A DNA stretch of 37,399 nt from positions 1 to 37,399 of the forward strand of contig JBHIXH010000022.1 in assembly GCA_041984885.1 (NCBI GenBank), in the 5' to 3' direction. Every line of letters starts with the position of its first letter. Position 1 is the first letter of the stretch. Shown here piece after piece: positions 7,778-16,913 of the stretch. The translations under genes were made by a program, and so were the position numbers. This DNA comes from UBA4486 sp041984885 (lineage in GTDB: Bacteria; Pseudomonadota; Gammaproteobacteria; Eutrophobiales; Eutrophobiaceae). A model generated the notes under the pieces. That model made no database searches. It saw only the letters and a list, made by a program, of their open reading frames with translations, and was not told the DNA's origin.

Positions 7778-9232
7778 ATGGCCCTTTTAAAAAACACAGT
7801 GATTTATACCATGGGCGGCGTATTTAATGCTGCCAGCGGTTTCATCACGATCCCCATTCTTACGCATGCGATTTCAGCTTCCGAGTTTGGTATTTATGAA
7901 CTACTGACCAGGGTCTCCAGTGTTCTTGTTTTATTTATATTTTTGGGATGCAGGCAAGCCTACATCCGATATTTTTTTATAGAGGATACAGAAACCTGGC
8001 GGCAATCGGTCACGGCGACCATGCTCGTATTTTTGTTCGTAACAGCGTCCATAATTCTCCTGTTGATGATCATGGCCCAGGACTGGTTTCTGGCAGTCTT
8101 TTTTAATGGCGAGTACAAAAATCTGTATGTGTTGATGCTGGTTTGGGTACCGGTGGATTTGTTTTTTAATCTCAGCCTTGCGTATTTAATGCTAAGAGAA
8201 AAAGCCAGGCTCTACGTATGTTTCTCAATTCTCAAGACAGTCATTTACCTGATTCTGGTCTATCTGGCCTTGTATGTTTTCTCATTCTCTCTTGAAGGAG
8301 TGTTTGGTGCGCAGATAATATCAGCGGGTTCAATCGCATTTTGTTTTATCTTATACCTGATCTGGTGGAGTAAATTATCTGCCTCTCTGGAAATCCTTAA
8401 GCAAATGCTCAGGTTTGGATTACCTATCCTGCCTACTGCTATCCTTTCCTATATACTGATGAGTTCAGATCGATATTTCCTGACTACTTTTACAGATCTG
8501 CAGCAGCTCGGCATTTATTCACTTGCCGCAAAACTTTGTCTTATGGCTACTTTATTGCTTCAGGAAGGTTTCTCAAAAGTGTGGTCTCCATTTGTATTCA
8601 AGACTTATGATACTCCCGGGGGGAACGAAAGGATCTGCCGGGTTTTTGAATCGTTTGTTTTCCTTAATATCATACTCGCGTTTTTAATTTCAATTTTTGC
8701 CGGGTTTTACATCCCGCTGCTGTCGACGAACGAATATATCGGCGCAGTTTATATTGCTCCGTTTTGTGCGCTGGGTTACGCACTCTACTCGGTGGCCTGT
8801 CTGGCGGATATCGGTATTTTAATATCGAAGAAAACAGAATATAAAATCCTGACGTTTGGAATATCCGCTCTGGTGGTGGTGATAAGTAACTTTATATTCG
8901 TCAGGTTTCTGGGTATTTATGGCGCGGGTATCTCGGTAATCATAGGTTATGTTGTATTATTAATAGCCAGCCTGAAAGTTTCTAACCGGTTTTATCTGCT
9001 CCCGATAAAATGGGGGAACTCGGGCAAAGTATTATTGATAGCAATACTGATATATGCTGTATCCCTGTTTTTTATTGATTACGCGGGCATTATTAGTGGG
9101 CTGGTAAAAGGAACCCTGTTCAGCATGCTTTTCCTGATAATGATAGCTGTATTTAAATTAATCCCGGAACAAATCAGCCTCAATTTGCTGAAAATCAGGA
9201 GTTACCTCGGGCAACGAATTTTACCTGGTTAA
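7778..9232 (+). CDS. Wzx-type polysaccharide flippase (MATE/MOP superfamily)
   Basis: A 484-residue protein with about 12-14 hydrophobic helices spread over its whole length. The N-terminus MALLKNTVIYTMGGVFNAASGFITIPILTHAISASEFGIYEL is the classic opening of oligosaccharide translocases, with the P-I-L-T-H/Y turn followed by ASEFGIY. FGLPILPTAILSYILMSSDRYFL (about 215) is the symmetrical start of the second bundle. It would flip undecaprenyl-diphosphate-linked repeat units across the inner membrane. It is the first gene of the long forward operon and, with the Wzy-like gene at 3519, makes this a Wzx/Wzy-dependent pathway. The length is normal for the family. Confidence 0.9.
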   Translation: MALLKNTVIYTMGGVFNAASGFITIPILTHAISASEFGIYELLTRVSSVLVLFIFLGCRQAYIRYFFIEDTETWRQSVTATMLVFLFVTASIILLLMIMAQDWFLAVFFNGEYKNLYVLMLVWVPVDLFFNLSLAYLMLREKARLYVCFSILKTVIYLILVYLALYVFSFSLEGVFGAQIISAGSIAFCFILYLIWWSKLSASLEILKQMLRFGLPILPTAILSYILMSSDRYFLTTFTDLQQLGIYSLAAKLCLMATLLLQEGFSKVWSPFVFKTYDTPGGNERICRVFESFVFLNIILAFLISIFAGFYIPLLSTNEYIGAVYIAPFCALGYALYSVACLADIGILISKKTEYKILTFGISALVVVISNFIFVRFLGIYGAGISVIIGYVVLLIASLKVSNRFYLLPIKWGNSGKVLLIAILIYAVSLFFIDYAGIISGLVKGTLFSMLFLIMIAVFKLIPEQISLNLLKIRSYLGQRILPG

Positions 9233-9263
9233 TTATCGGGCTACTAATTCAATCTGGATTCAA

Positions 9264-9773
9264 ATGAAATTTTTAAAGGCAACTGCAAGATACACATGGA
9301 TTACGTTGGCTATGGTTATTGCTATCGTCGGTTTCCAGGATGTTGGTTCGGAAATATATAAATGGACCGATGAGAACGGCAATGTTATCTATTCCGAGAA
9401 AAAACCCGAGGGGGTGGAAAGTAACCAACAGCTTGAAGTGATACAAACCGATAACCCGGGACAACAGCCGGTCCCTGACCAGGCATCGGATGAAGATGCT
9501 TATAAAGAAGACCTGGACAGACAACTGTTTGAAGCCGAAAAATACCGAACCCAACGGCAACTGGAATCGGACCGGAAAAGAAATGAGAGACAGGCCGAAA
9601 AACAAAACAAGAAAAACTGTGAGTTAAACAGGAATCAACTAGTAAATTATGAAAGTTCTCCCAACCTCGTGGTAATCGCGGAGGATGGCAGTACCCACCG
9701 TCTAGACGAGACAGAAAGGCAGGCGAGAATAAAGATTATCCAGTCAAATATTAAAAGATTCTGTAAAGAATAA
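9264..9773 (+). CDS. DUF4124 domain-containing exported protein
   Basis: A 169-residue protein. A hydrophobic N-terminal segment (about residues 10-27) looks like a signal peptide or anchor. It is followed directly by EIYKWTDENGNVIYSEKKPEG, the DUF4124 signature. The middle (about 75-125) is a charged, Glu/Arg/Lys/Gln-rich helical region, probably coiled coil. The C-terminal part has two cysteines (in KNCELNR and RFCKE) that could form a disulphide. DUF4124 proteins are common in gammaproteobacteria and of unknown function. It sits between the flippase and exosortase genes, separated by 31 and 20 bases, so it belongs to the same operon. Whether it acts in envelope glycan export is not known. 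Confidence 0.75.
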   Translation: MKFLKATARYTWITLAMVIAIVGFQDVGSEIYKWTDENGNVIYSEKKPEGVESNQQLEVIQTDNPGQQPVPDQASDEDAYKEDLDRQLFEAEKYRTQRQLESDRKRNERQAEKQNKKNCELNRNQLVNYESSPNLVVIAEDGSTHRLDETERQARIKIIQSNIKRFCKE

Positions 9774-9793
9774 ACTTATTCAAAATCTGAATA

Positions 9794-11293
9794 ATGTCCG
9801 CTGTAAATACAACAACAAGAATCCTGGTGATACAATTGGTGTTGTTGTTATCGGTTTTTTTTCTGTTATACAGGGAATCGGTTGTTGAAATTTTCAATCT
9901 CTGGTCAGACTGGTCGAATCAGCACTACACTCACGGGTTCCTTATTCTTGGTATTTCTATTTATATGATATACCGGGATCGTGAGAAGTTTATCAATACA
10001 GAGATCGATCCTGCATTTTCCGTTATCCCTTTTCTTATTGTCACCTGCTTTATCTGGTTCGCTGGAATCATTACGGGCGTATTAATAGTCCATACCACAA
10101 TACTGGTTTTTATCCTGTTTTTTATTTTGTTTGCAGTTACCGGCAAAAGCTATGCTGTGAGTTTGTTCGTGCCGGTCGGTTATTTATTATTTGCGATGCC
10201 AGTCTGGGAGCCGTTAATGCCAACGTTACAACGGATTACGGCATTTGTTGCCTATCAGTTTCTCGAGCTGGTCAATATTTCGGCATTGAGACAGGATATT
10301 ACGATTACGATACCTGAGGGTGTGTTCAAGGTAGAAGAAAGTTGCAGCGGACTCCGGTATTTAAATGCTTCTCTTGCACTTGGCGTTCTTTATGCGTATC
10401 TGAGTTTTAACAGGTGGAATAAAATTGTAATTTGTATGGCCTTGTCATTAATTATTCCGATCATTGCTAACTGGATCAGGGTAATAGTCATAATCTACGC
10501 CGGCCATAAAACCGATATGACGCACCCATTAGTGCATGATCATATAAATTTTGGCTGGTTTTTATATGCAGTATTTATTTTTCCATTTATCTGGTATGGC
10601 GGTAATTTTGCTGATGAAATTGTCAGTTCGCGGAATTTGCGGAATACAGCTGACAATGCCACATCTATTAATATCAGAAAGTCTGTGTTCATCACTGTAC
10701 TGGTAGTAGTTTGTCTATGCACTGGTCCGATCCTCGAATATATGGCCAAAACGCAAAATGAGGAACTATCCTTTAATAGCAAGGTATTCAATTATCTTGA
10801 CCAGACCTTGAATATGATGCCGGAATACAATGACAGCTGGGTACCTGATTATAATGGGGCGAAAAAACAGCTATCCAGAGAAATTCTTGATGAGAATAAC
10901 AACCGTAAAATTTACCTGTATATCGCGACGTATTCTGGCATACAAGAGCAGGGGGCGGAATTAATCAATGTGACGAATTCCATCACCGGCGATAAATCCT
11001 GGCAGAGTATTTATTCTGGAACTTTTTATTCTGATTCACTGGAAAGTTATGTTGAGGAAAAAATTATCGAGAATAAAATTACAGGCGAAAAAAGGCTGGT
11101 CTGGTTCTGGTACTCTTTGTCTGGCCAGAGGTTAATCAATAGATACTATATCAAGCTATATCAGCTCTGGGGTATATTGACCGGAGACACCGAGGCATCA
11201 GTAATAGCGGTGGCAATACCAGTTGATACGGATCAGGATAGAATCAGGGAATATATAAATCATATATTCTTGCAGCTGAAAGATATGGAGTAA
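9794..11293 (+). CDS. xrtA: Exosortase A with C-terminal EpsI domain
   Basis: A 499-residue protein. The first 290 or so residues are a polytopic membrane exosortase domain. The catalytic triad is visible: C184 in EESCSGLR, R229 in NWIRV and H250 in DHINFGW. The opening DWSNQHYTHGFLILGISIYMIYRDR is typical of EpsH/XrtA. After a further transmembrane helix near 295-312, residues about 315-499 form a periplasmic EpsI-type domain (FNYLDQTLNMMPEYNDSW and onward), the fusion usual for exosortase A. Exosortases are thought to recognise PEP-CTERM signals on exported proteins, cleave them and transfer them, and this type is almost always found with exopolysaccharide genes. The genes downstream are the normal XrtA partners. 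No PEP-CTERM substrate is encoded in this window. Confidence 0.93.
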   Translation: MSAVNTTTRILVIQLVLLLSVFFLLYRESVVEIFNLWSDWSNQHYTHGFLILGISIYMIYRDREKFINTEIDPAFSVIPFLIVTCFIWFAGIITGVLIVHTTILVFILFFILFAVTGKSYAVSLFVPVGYLLFAMPVWEPLMPTLQRITAFVAYQFLELVNISALRQDITITIPEGVFKVEESCSGLRYLNASLALGVLYAYLSFNRWNKIVICMALSLIIPIIANWIRVIVIIYAGHKTDMTHPLVHDHINFGWFLYAVFIFPFIWYGGNFADEIVSSRNLRNTADNATSINIRKSVFITVLVVVCLCTGPILEYMAKTQNEELSFNSKVFNYLDQTLNMMPEYNDSWVPDYNGAKKQLSREILDENNNRKIYLYIATYSGIQEQGAELINVTNSITGDKSWQSIYSGTFYSDSLESYVEEKIIENKITGEKRLVWFWYSLSGQRLINRYYIKLYQLWGILTGDTEASVIAVAIPVDTDQDRIREYINHIFLQLKDME

Positions 11294-11330
11294 GCTGTTT
11301 TCATTAAAAACCGGGATTACTAATTTATAT

Positions 11331-12188
11331 ATGTCTAAAAATCTTCAACTAAAAAATGCAATATCCGTCGATGTGGAAGATTATTTTCAGGTTTCTGCAT
11401 TCGAAAAATATATTACTCGTGATAGTTGGGAAAATATTCCTACGCGAGTAGAAAAAAATATTGACAAAATACTGGCTATCTTTGACGAGGAAAATGTAAA
11501 AGCAACGTTTTTTATTCTTGGCTGGATCGCTGAAAGGCATCCTGGAATGACAAAAAGAATAAGTGACAACGGTCACGAGATAGCCAGTCATGGATATTCA
11601 CATACAAGAATAATTAATCTTGATAAAAACGAATTTATGGAGGAGATCAGGAAGACAAATGCTATCCTGGAAAATCTGACAGGAGAAAAGGTAATTGGTT
11701 ACCGGGCCCCCAGTTACTCGATAGTAAAAGAGAATAAGTGGGCGCATGAAGTTTTGGAAGATAATGGGTTTGCCTATAGTTCCAGTATCTATCCAATAAA
11801 ACATGATCTTTATGGCATACCCGATTCGCCCAGATTCCGGTATACAGTAGGAACAGGTACGTTTCTCGAAATACCAATCTCTACGTTCAGGATGCTTGGA
11901 AAAAACATTCCCTGTGGCGGTGGAGGTTATTTCCGCTTTTTCCCCTATAGCTTCTCCAAATTCATGATAGATAGAATAAATAATAACGAGAAGGAATCAT
12001 GCATATTCTATTTTCATCCATGGGAGCTGGATTTGGATCAGCCAAAAACTTCAGGCCTCAATTTTAAAACCAGGTTTAGACATTATCTGAATTTAGAAAA
12101 AATGGAGACAAGACTAAGACAATTATTAAAAGATTTTTCATGGGGTAGAGTAGACGAAGTATTCATTAGGGAAATCGCAGTAGACTAA
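11331..12188 (+). CDS. XrtA-associated polysaccharide deacetylase (NodB domain plus DUF3473)
   Basis: A 285-residue protein. The NodB barrel motifs are clear: ISVDVEDYFQ (catalytic/metal Asp, about residues 11-20), GHEIASHGYSH (metal His pair, about 80-91), and GYRAPSYSI (about 122). The C-terminal DUF3473 part includes CGGGGYFRFFPY and HPWELD. This arrangement and length match the polysaccharide deacetylase subfamily that accompanies exosortase A. It would remove N-acetyl groups from the exported polysaccharide. No clear signal peptide is present, as is common for this subfamily. It lies 37 bases after xrtA and 8 bases before the amidotransferase gene. Confidence 0.92.
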   Translation: MSKNLQLKNAISVDVEDYFQVSAFEKYITRDSWENIPTRVEKNIDKILAIFDEENVKATFFILGWIAERHPGMTKRISDNGHEIASHGYSHTRIINLDKNEFMEEIRKTNAILENLTGEKVIGYRAPSYSIVKENKWAHEVLEDNGFAYSSSIYPIKHDLYGIPDSPRFRYTVGTGTFLEIPISTFRMLGKNIPCGGGGYFRFFPYSFSKFMIDRINNNEKESCIFYFHPWELDLDQPKTSGLNFKTRFRHYLNLEKMETRLRQLLKDFSWGRVDEVFIREIAVD

Positions 12189-12196
12189 CAAGAATT

Positions 12197-14125
12197 ATGT
12201 GTGGTCTGGCAGGATATTTCAGCGAAAAGAAAATCAGGCAAGATGATAAATTGCTTGACAGGATGATTGCTAAGATTGCTTATCGAGGACCGGATAACAA
12301 GTCTGTTTTTGTAGAAAATCATGTCGGACTTGCGCATGTCAGGCTTAGTATCATCGATCTTGAAAAAGGCAATCAACCAATAAGTAATGCCGATAACTCC
12401 TTATTTATAGTGTTTACCGGGGAGATATTTAATTACCTGGAATTAAGGGACTTTCTCGGGAAAAAAAACTATACATTCTCTACGAATACTGACACTGAAG
12501 TCATTGTTTACATGTATGAAGAATATGGCCCGGACTGTTTACAATTTCTCAATGGTCAATTTGCCATTGCGTTATTCGACAAGAGAAATAATTCGATATT
12601 TCTGGCACGCGACAGATTTGGTATCAGGCCGTTATTCTATACCTGGAAAGATGATGTTTTATATTTTGCCTCAGAGATAAAATCCTTGCTGGAAGTACCA
12701 GGTATTGAAGCCGCAATCGAATCTAAACACCTCCTTGAATCGTTTACATTCTGGTCAACATTGCCGGGAAACACTATTTTCAAGAACATATCAAGTATCA
12801 AACCGGGCTGTTTTTTGCAAGTCGGTAACAACAAAAAGATATATGGAAATTATTGGGAGTGGGAGCATGAAAAATCATCATTGACTATTTGTGATTTTGA
12901 TTCAGTAAAGAAAAATATCAATGAGATGTTGTCTGACTCGGTTGAATATCAATTAAGATCAGACGTGCCAGTAGGTTGTTATGTAAGTGGCGGTATAGAC
13001 TCCGCAATTATCTACAATCTGGCCAAAAATCATTCCAATCAGGAAATTAGTACTTTTTCCCTGACTTTCGACGAGAAAAATCTAGATGAAAAACGATTTC
13101 AGGACCTGGTAATCGGGGATAATATAAAAAATCATCATGAAATACACTGTCGCACAGAAGATGTTTATAAGTATTTTCCTGAAGTAGTCTCACATCTAGA
13201 GACTACGGTTTTACGTTCAGCACCAGCCCCCTTGTATCTGTTGGCTAAACATGTCAGGGAAAACAATATTAAAGTAGTGTTAACCGGTGAAGGAGCAGAC
13301 GAGGTCTTCTATGGATATGATGTTTTCAAGGAATGTAGAATTCGGGAATTCTATAAAAGTAAACGAAATTTCCAGTCCGCCAGATTACTAATCAGTAGTA
13401 TCTATCCATATATCAAGGAATTATCAGACCGAAGCGCATCATTTTCCTGTCACTATTTTCTCGATGAGCTAACTGATGTGGCAGGTACCTATTTTGCACA
13501 TTTAACACGATGGAAAAATTCAGCCGGCCTTTTAAAATTCCTGAACCGCGAGATAACAGATGTAAATGAGGGCTGGACTGCAATAAAAGCGATAAATCAG
13601 CATCTGCCAGATAATATCGGCGAGCTATCCAATTTACAATCCGGACAAATAATTGAAGGGCTGACCTTACTATCAGGATATATTCTTAATTCACAGGGCG
13701 ATAGAGTTTCAATGGCGCATGGGGTAGAGGGCAGGTATCCGTTTCTGGATCATGAATTGGTAAAATATGCAAGTTCGCTTCCGGATAATTATAAACTACA
13801 AGGCTTGAAAGAAAAGCATATCCTTAAAGAAAGTATGATGGATCTCGTTCCAAAAGAAATTGTTTCCAGAAAAAAACAGCCATACAGAGCCCCGGATATT
13901 GAGTCATTTATATCAAGTAAAAAGAACGATTACGTGGGTTATTTATTCAGCCCGTCCAGATTAAAGGAGACAGATTTATTTGATCCAAAAAAAGTGAACA
14001 GGTTTTTTAAAAAGTGTTGCGAAAAGGGAGCGAAAAGCAATTCTGAAAATATGGCGTTTATGGGAATTTTATCGACATTAATAGTTGAAGAAATGTTTGT
14101 AAAAAAACGGTCTTTGTGTGCATAA
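12197..14125 (+). CDS. AsnB-type glutamine-dependent amidotransferase, exosortase A type
   Basis: A 642-residue protein with the two-domain layout of class B asparagine synthetases. The N-terminal Ntn glutaminase begins MCGLAGYFSE, so Cys2 is the nucleophile after Met removal. It includes YRGPDN and ARDRFGIRPLFY. The C-terminal ATP-pyrophosphatase domain has the SGGIDSA loop at about 264-270 and the GEGADEVFYGYD motif. The length is close to that of the XrtA-system amidotransferases, which are found beside exosortase A and presumably amidate a carboxylate on the glycan or a linked group rather than free aspartate. The true acceptor is unknown. The stop region overlaps the upstream end of the next reading frame, showing tight coupling. 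Confidence 0.9.
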   Translation: MCGLAGYFSEKKIRQDDKLLDRMIAKIAYRGPDNKSVFVENHVGLAHVRLSIIDLEKGNQPISNADNSLFIVFTGEIFNYLELRDFLGKKNYTFSTNTDTEVIVYMYEEYGPDCLQFLNGQFAIALFDKRNNSIFLARDRFGIRPLFYTWKDDVLYFASEIKSLLEVPGIEAAIESKHLLESFTFWSTLPGNTIFKNISSIKPGCFLQVGNNKKIYGNYWEWEHEKSSLTICDFDSVKKNINEMLSDSVEYQLRSDVPVGCYVSGGIDSAIIYNLAKNHSNQEISTFSLTFDEKNLDEKRFQDLVIGDNIKNHHEIHCRTEDVYKYFPEVVSHLETTVLRSAPAPLYLLAKHVRENNIKVVLTGEGADEVFYGYDVFKECRIREFYKSKRNFQSARLLISSIYPYIKELSDRSASFSCHYFLDELTDVAGTYFAHLTRWKNSAGLLKFLNREITDVNEGWTAIKAINQHLPDNIGELSNLQSGQIIEGLTLLSGYILNSQGDRVSMAHGVEGRYPFLDHELVKYASSLPDNYKLQGLKEKHILKESMMDLVPKEIVSRKKQPYRAPDIESFISSKKNDYVGYLFSPSRLKETDLFDPKKVNRFFKKCCEKGAKSNSENMAFMGILSTLIVEEMFVKKRSLCA

Positions 14126-14127
14126 CT

Positions 14128-15672
14128 ATGATGTTACCTATACAGTCTATTTGTGCAACGGCAATAGCTCATAGGAAAAAATATGCCGTAATTACTGAAA
14201 GCAGAAAATTCACCTATTCAGAACTCGTTAACAATATTCACCAGGCGACTCTGGAATTAAAAAAATTAGGATTGTGCAAGAATTCGCGTCTTGTCGTCAT
14301 TAGTAGTAATTCAATCGAATTCATAGTGCTGTTTTATGCCTGTATGTTGACAGGGGTAATTTTTGTTCCAATCAGCAGGGATCTGGGGGGTGAGAAACTA
14401 ACGTATATATTATCAGATATAAAACCACAGCTGATTTTGGTTGAGAAAAACGACAATAAAATATCCGAGATTACAGGTAACTCTGCTTACGCAACCATGT
14501 TGATAAGTGATCTGCAATATCACGATGAAGCAAGAAATCTAATAGATAACGCAATAATTTTCAGAGATATTGATTTGATACTTGGTAGTAACAACATTAT
14601 AGATGAAGATCTGGTTATGGTTATCTATACGTCAGGTTCTACTGGCGTGCCAAAGGGCATTATGCTGACGCATAAAAATATATTTACCGCATCTGATTCA
14701 ATTTTGCAGTACCTCAAGCTGATAGAAGAGGATGTGATCGCATGTTGTTTGCCTTTGACGTTTGATTATGGCTTGTACCAGTCAATTTTCGCACATACAA
14801 CAGGAGCCACGTTGTTTATGGGAAGTCTGCTATTCCCAAAAGAGTTTCTTGAATGTGTTATTGAAAATAAATGCACAGTATTCCCCATAGTGCCCAGTAT
14901 GATTGCTATTTTAAAAAAATATTTGACTACAAGCGTTATCAACAGGCTGGATATCAGGATAATCACCAACACTGCCGCAGCGTTGCATTATCACCAGATT
15001 GAATTTCTGGAAAAGACGTTCCCGCGTGCAAAAATATATTCCATGTATGGAATGACCGAATGTAAAAGAATATCGTATCTAGAGCCCAGGAAAATACATG
15101 AAAAAAAAGGCAGTGTTGGTACCGGTATGCCTAACCAGGAAATATTTTTAATAGATAATGATGACAAGAAAATTATTGGCCCCGGAGAGGGGCAACTGGT
15201 GGTCCGTGGATCTCATATAATGAGGGGATACTGGAATAATTCGAAAGCAAGCAGCAGAGTATTGAAATACAGGAATGATGTGGAGGGCAGATGCCTGTAT
15301 ACCGGAGATTATTTTCGGCGTGATGATGAAGGGTATCTATATTTTATCGGCAGGGAGGATGACATAATTAAATGTCATGGTCAGAAAGTAAGTTTACTTG
15401 AATATGAGAAAAAAATTACGTTGCAACCAGGAATATCAGAGGTGGCGGCAATCAGTATTGAAGATGAACTAGCGGGTCAGGCAGTAATATTATTCATTTG
15501 TTGTAATGATCAAAATATCTCTGAATCAGATGTGATGAAATATTGCAAGGATAATCTGGATAAATTTATGATGCCAAAACAGGTTATAAAAATAGATAAA
15601 ATTATTAAAAATAATAATGGAAAATACGACAAATTGGCGTTAAGAAAACTGTATGAAGCAGGGATTAATTAA
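14128..15672 (+). CDS. Acyl-CoA ligase (AMP-forming), exosortase-locus type
   Basis: A 514-residue ANL-superfamily enzyme. The P-loop YTSGSTGVPKG lies near residues 166-176. YSMYGMTECKRISY (about 310) carries the aromatic-G-x-T-E motif. YTGDYFRRDDEGYLYFIGREDDIIKCHGQKV (about 390-420) holds the catalytic Asp and hinge, and NNNGKYDK near the end supplies the catalytic Lys. It would adenylate a carboxylic acid and load it on CoA or on the adjacent carrier protein. The frame is open to a GTG at 14116 inside the previous gene. The ATG at 14128 (or 14131) is preferred because family homology begins just after it. Its neighbours (AsnB type, ACP, NadE-like) point to an activated-acyl modification of the glycan (inference). 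Confidence 0.88.
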   Translation: MMLPIQSICATAIAHRKKYAVITESRKFTYSELVNNIHQATLELKKLGLCKNSRLVVISSNSIEFIVLFYACMLTGVIFVPISRDLGGEKLTYILSDIKPQLILVEKNDNKISEITGNSAYATMLISDLQYHDEARNLIDNAIIFRDIDLILGSNNIIDEDLVMVIYTSGSTGVPKGIMLTHKNIFTASDSILQYLKLIEEDVIACCLPLTFDYGLYQSIFAHTTGATLFMGSLLFPKEFLECVIENKCTVFPIVPSMIAILKKYLTTSVINRLDIRIITNTAAALHYHQIEFLEKTFPRAKIYSMYGMTECKRISYLEPRKIHEKKGSVGTGMPNQEIFLIDNDDKKIIGPGEGQLVVRGSHIMRGYWNNSKASSRVLKYRNDVEGRCLYTGDYFRRDDEGYLYFIGREDDIIKCHGQKVSLLEYEKKITLQPGISEVAAISIEDELAGQAVILFICCNDQNISESDVMKYCKDNLDKFMMPKQVIKIDKIIKNNNGKYDKLALRKLYEAGIN

Positions 15673-15673
15673 A

Positions 15674-15934
15674 ATGAATGATAACGACATCGCAGATAAA
15701 CTCAGTAAATACATCCTTAAGAATTTTTTGTTTGCTGAGGAAAGTGAAGTTTTGGATATAAATGAGTCATTTATTCAAAACGATATTATAGATTCGACCG
15801 GTGTAATAGAACTCGTTTCTTTTGTTGAGGAAGAGTTTGGCATCAGTGTCGCTGATGATGAAATAATCAGGGAAAACTTTGACAGTATCAATAAAATATC
15901 CAGTTTCGTATCAAACAAACTTACGGAAAGTTAA
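15674..15934 (+). CDS. Acyl carrier protein
   Basis: An 86-residue acidic four-helix-type carrier protein. The phosphopantetheine attachment serine is S41 in IIDSTGVIEL, a DST variant of the common DSL motif. VEEEFGISVADDEI downstream is typical of ACP helix II/III. The start at 15674 is chosen over an ATG at 15653 because it follows the ligase stop by 1 base and is preceded by an AGGGA-type ribosome binding site about 9 bases upstream. It presumably receives the acyl group activated by the ligase just upstream and presents it to a downstream transferase. It overlaps the next gene's ATG/GTG region, as in a coupled operon. Confidence 0.88.
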   Translation: MNDNDIADKLSKYILKNFLFAEESEVLDINESFIQNDIIDSTGVIELVSFVEEEFGISVADDEIIRENFDSINKISSFVSNKLTES

Positions 15935-15935
15935 T

Positions 15936-16889
15936 GTGAAAATTACCAGAGACGTGCTGAATATTGAACCGGAAACCGAAGTCAGTAAAATTCAATCGTT
16001 TGCTCGCAATTATTTATTAGAATATAAAAAAAGAGGGTATGTGGTAGCTATCTCTGGAGGCATAGACAGCACGGTATGTCTGTATCTTGCAGCGAAAACA
16101 GTTAGTCCGGAAAAAGTAATGGCAATATATATGCCTGAAAAGGAAATAAAGGATGAATATGAATTTATTATAGAAAATATCGCGGAAAAAGCAGGGGTAA
16201 AAGTACTAAAAAAGGATATAAGCCGCATCCTAGGCGAGTTTGGTTGTTACGAAACAAGAAATCAATCAATAAAAAAATTATTTCCAGAATATAACCCAAA
16301 CTGGAAATATAAGCTCAAGATTTCTCGTGGGGAAAAAAATATTAATTACTTCAAGATAATTGTTGAAGATGAACAGGGACAGCAAAAAGAGAAAAGAATT
16401 CCGTATAAGGAATATATGCAAATCGTATCGGCAACCAATTATAAACAAAGAGTCAGAAAAAATATTGAATATTATTATGCAGATAAATTAAATTATGCGG
16501 TTGTCGGGACAAGCAACAAGGTAGAACTCGATCAGGGGTTCTTTGTTAAAAACGGAGACGGATCATCTGATATTAAATTTATCGGACATTTATATAAATC
16601 GCAGGTATATCAAATTGCCAAGTACCTCGATGTATCCGCTAAAATCAGAAACCAGACTCCAACTACAAACACCTTTAGTCTGTTTCAAAAACAGGATGAA
16701 TTTTATTTTTCGCTGCCCTTCCCGGAAATGGATTACGCTCTCTGGGCGGTCGACAATGATATTGAGCCGGAAGAACTTGCAAAATTTCTTAACCTGGAAA
16801 AACACAGGGCAATCAATATCTTTGACGACATTATATCTAAAAGAAAGAAATCAGAATACAGTCATTGCGAACCTTTATTGATAACCTGA
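15936..16889 (+). CDS. NadE-like ATP-pyrophosphatase (NAD synthase family, divergent)
   Basis: A 317-residue protein. The PP-loop SGGIDST lies at residues 40-46. The family's later motifs VVGTSNKVELDQGFFVKNGDGSSDI, IGHLYKSQVYQIAKYL and DEFYFSLPFPEMDYAL are well conserved with ammonia-dependent NAD synthases. Between about residues 105 and 160 there is a Lys-rich segment with no counterpart I recognise in housekeeping NadE. There is no glutaminase domain. The frame is open to an ATG at 15879 inside the ACP gene. GTG at 15936 is preferred because GGAAAG lies a few bases before it and it adjoins the ACP stop. NadE chemistry (adenylate a carboxylate, then attack by ammonia) would suit amidation of a glycan-linked acid, but that function is inferred from context. 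Confidence 0.78.
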   Translation: MKITRDVLNIEPETEVSKIQSFARNYLLEYKKRGYVVAISGGIDSTVCLYLAAKTVSPEKVMAIYMPEKEIKDEYEFIIENIAEKAGVKVLKKDISRILGEFGCYETRNQSIKKLFPEYNPNWKYKLKISRGEKNINYFKIIVEDEQGQQKEKRIPYKEYMQIVSATNYKQRVRKNIEYYYADKLNYAVVGTSNKVELDQGFFVKNGDGSSDIKFIGHLYKSQVYQIAKYLDVSAKIRNQTPTTNTFSLFQKQDEFYFSLPFPEMDYALWAVDNDIEPEELAKFLNLEKHRAINIFDDIISKRKKSEYSHCEPLLIT

Positions 16890-16913
16890 GTGTTTGTCAG
16901 GTTTTTAGAACTT

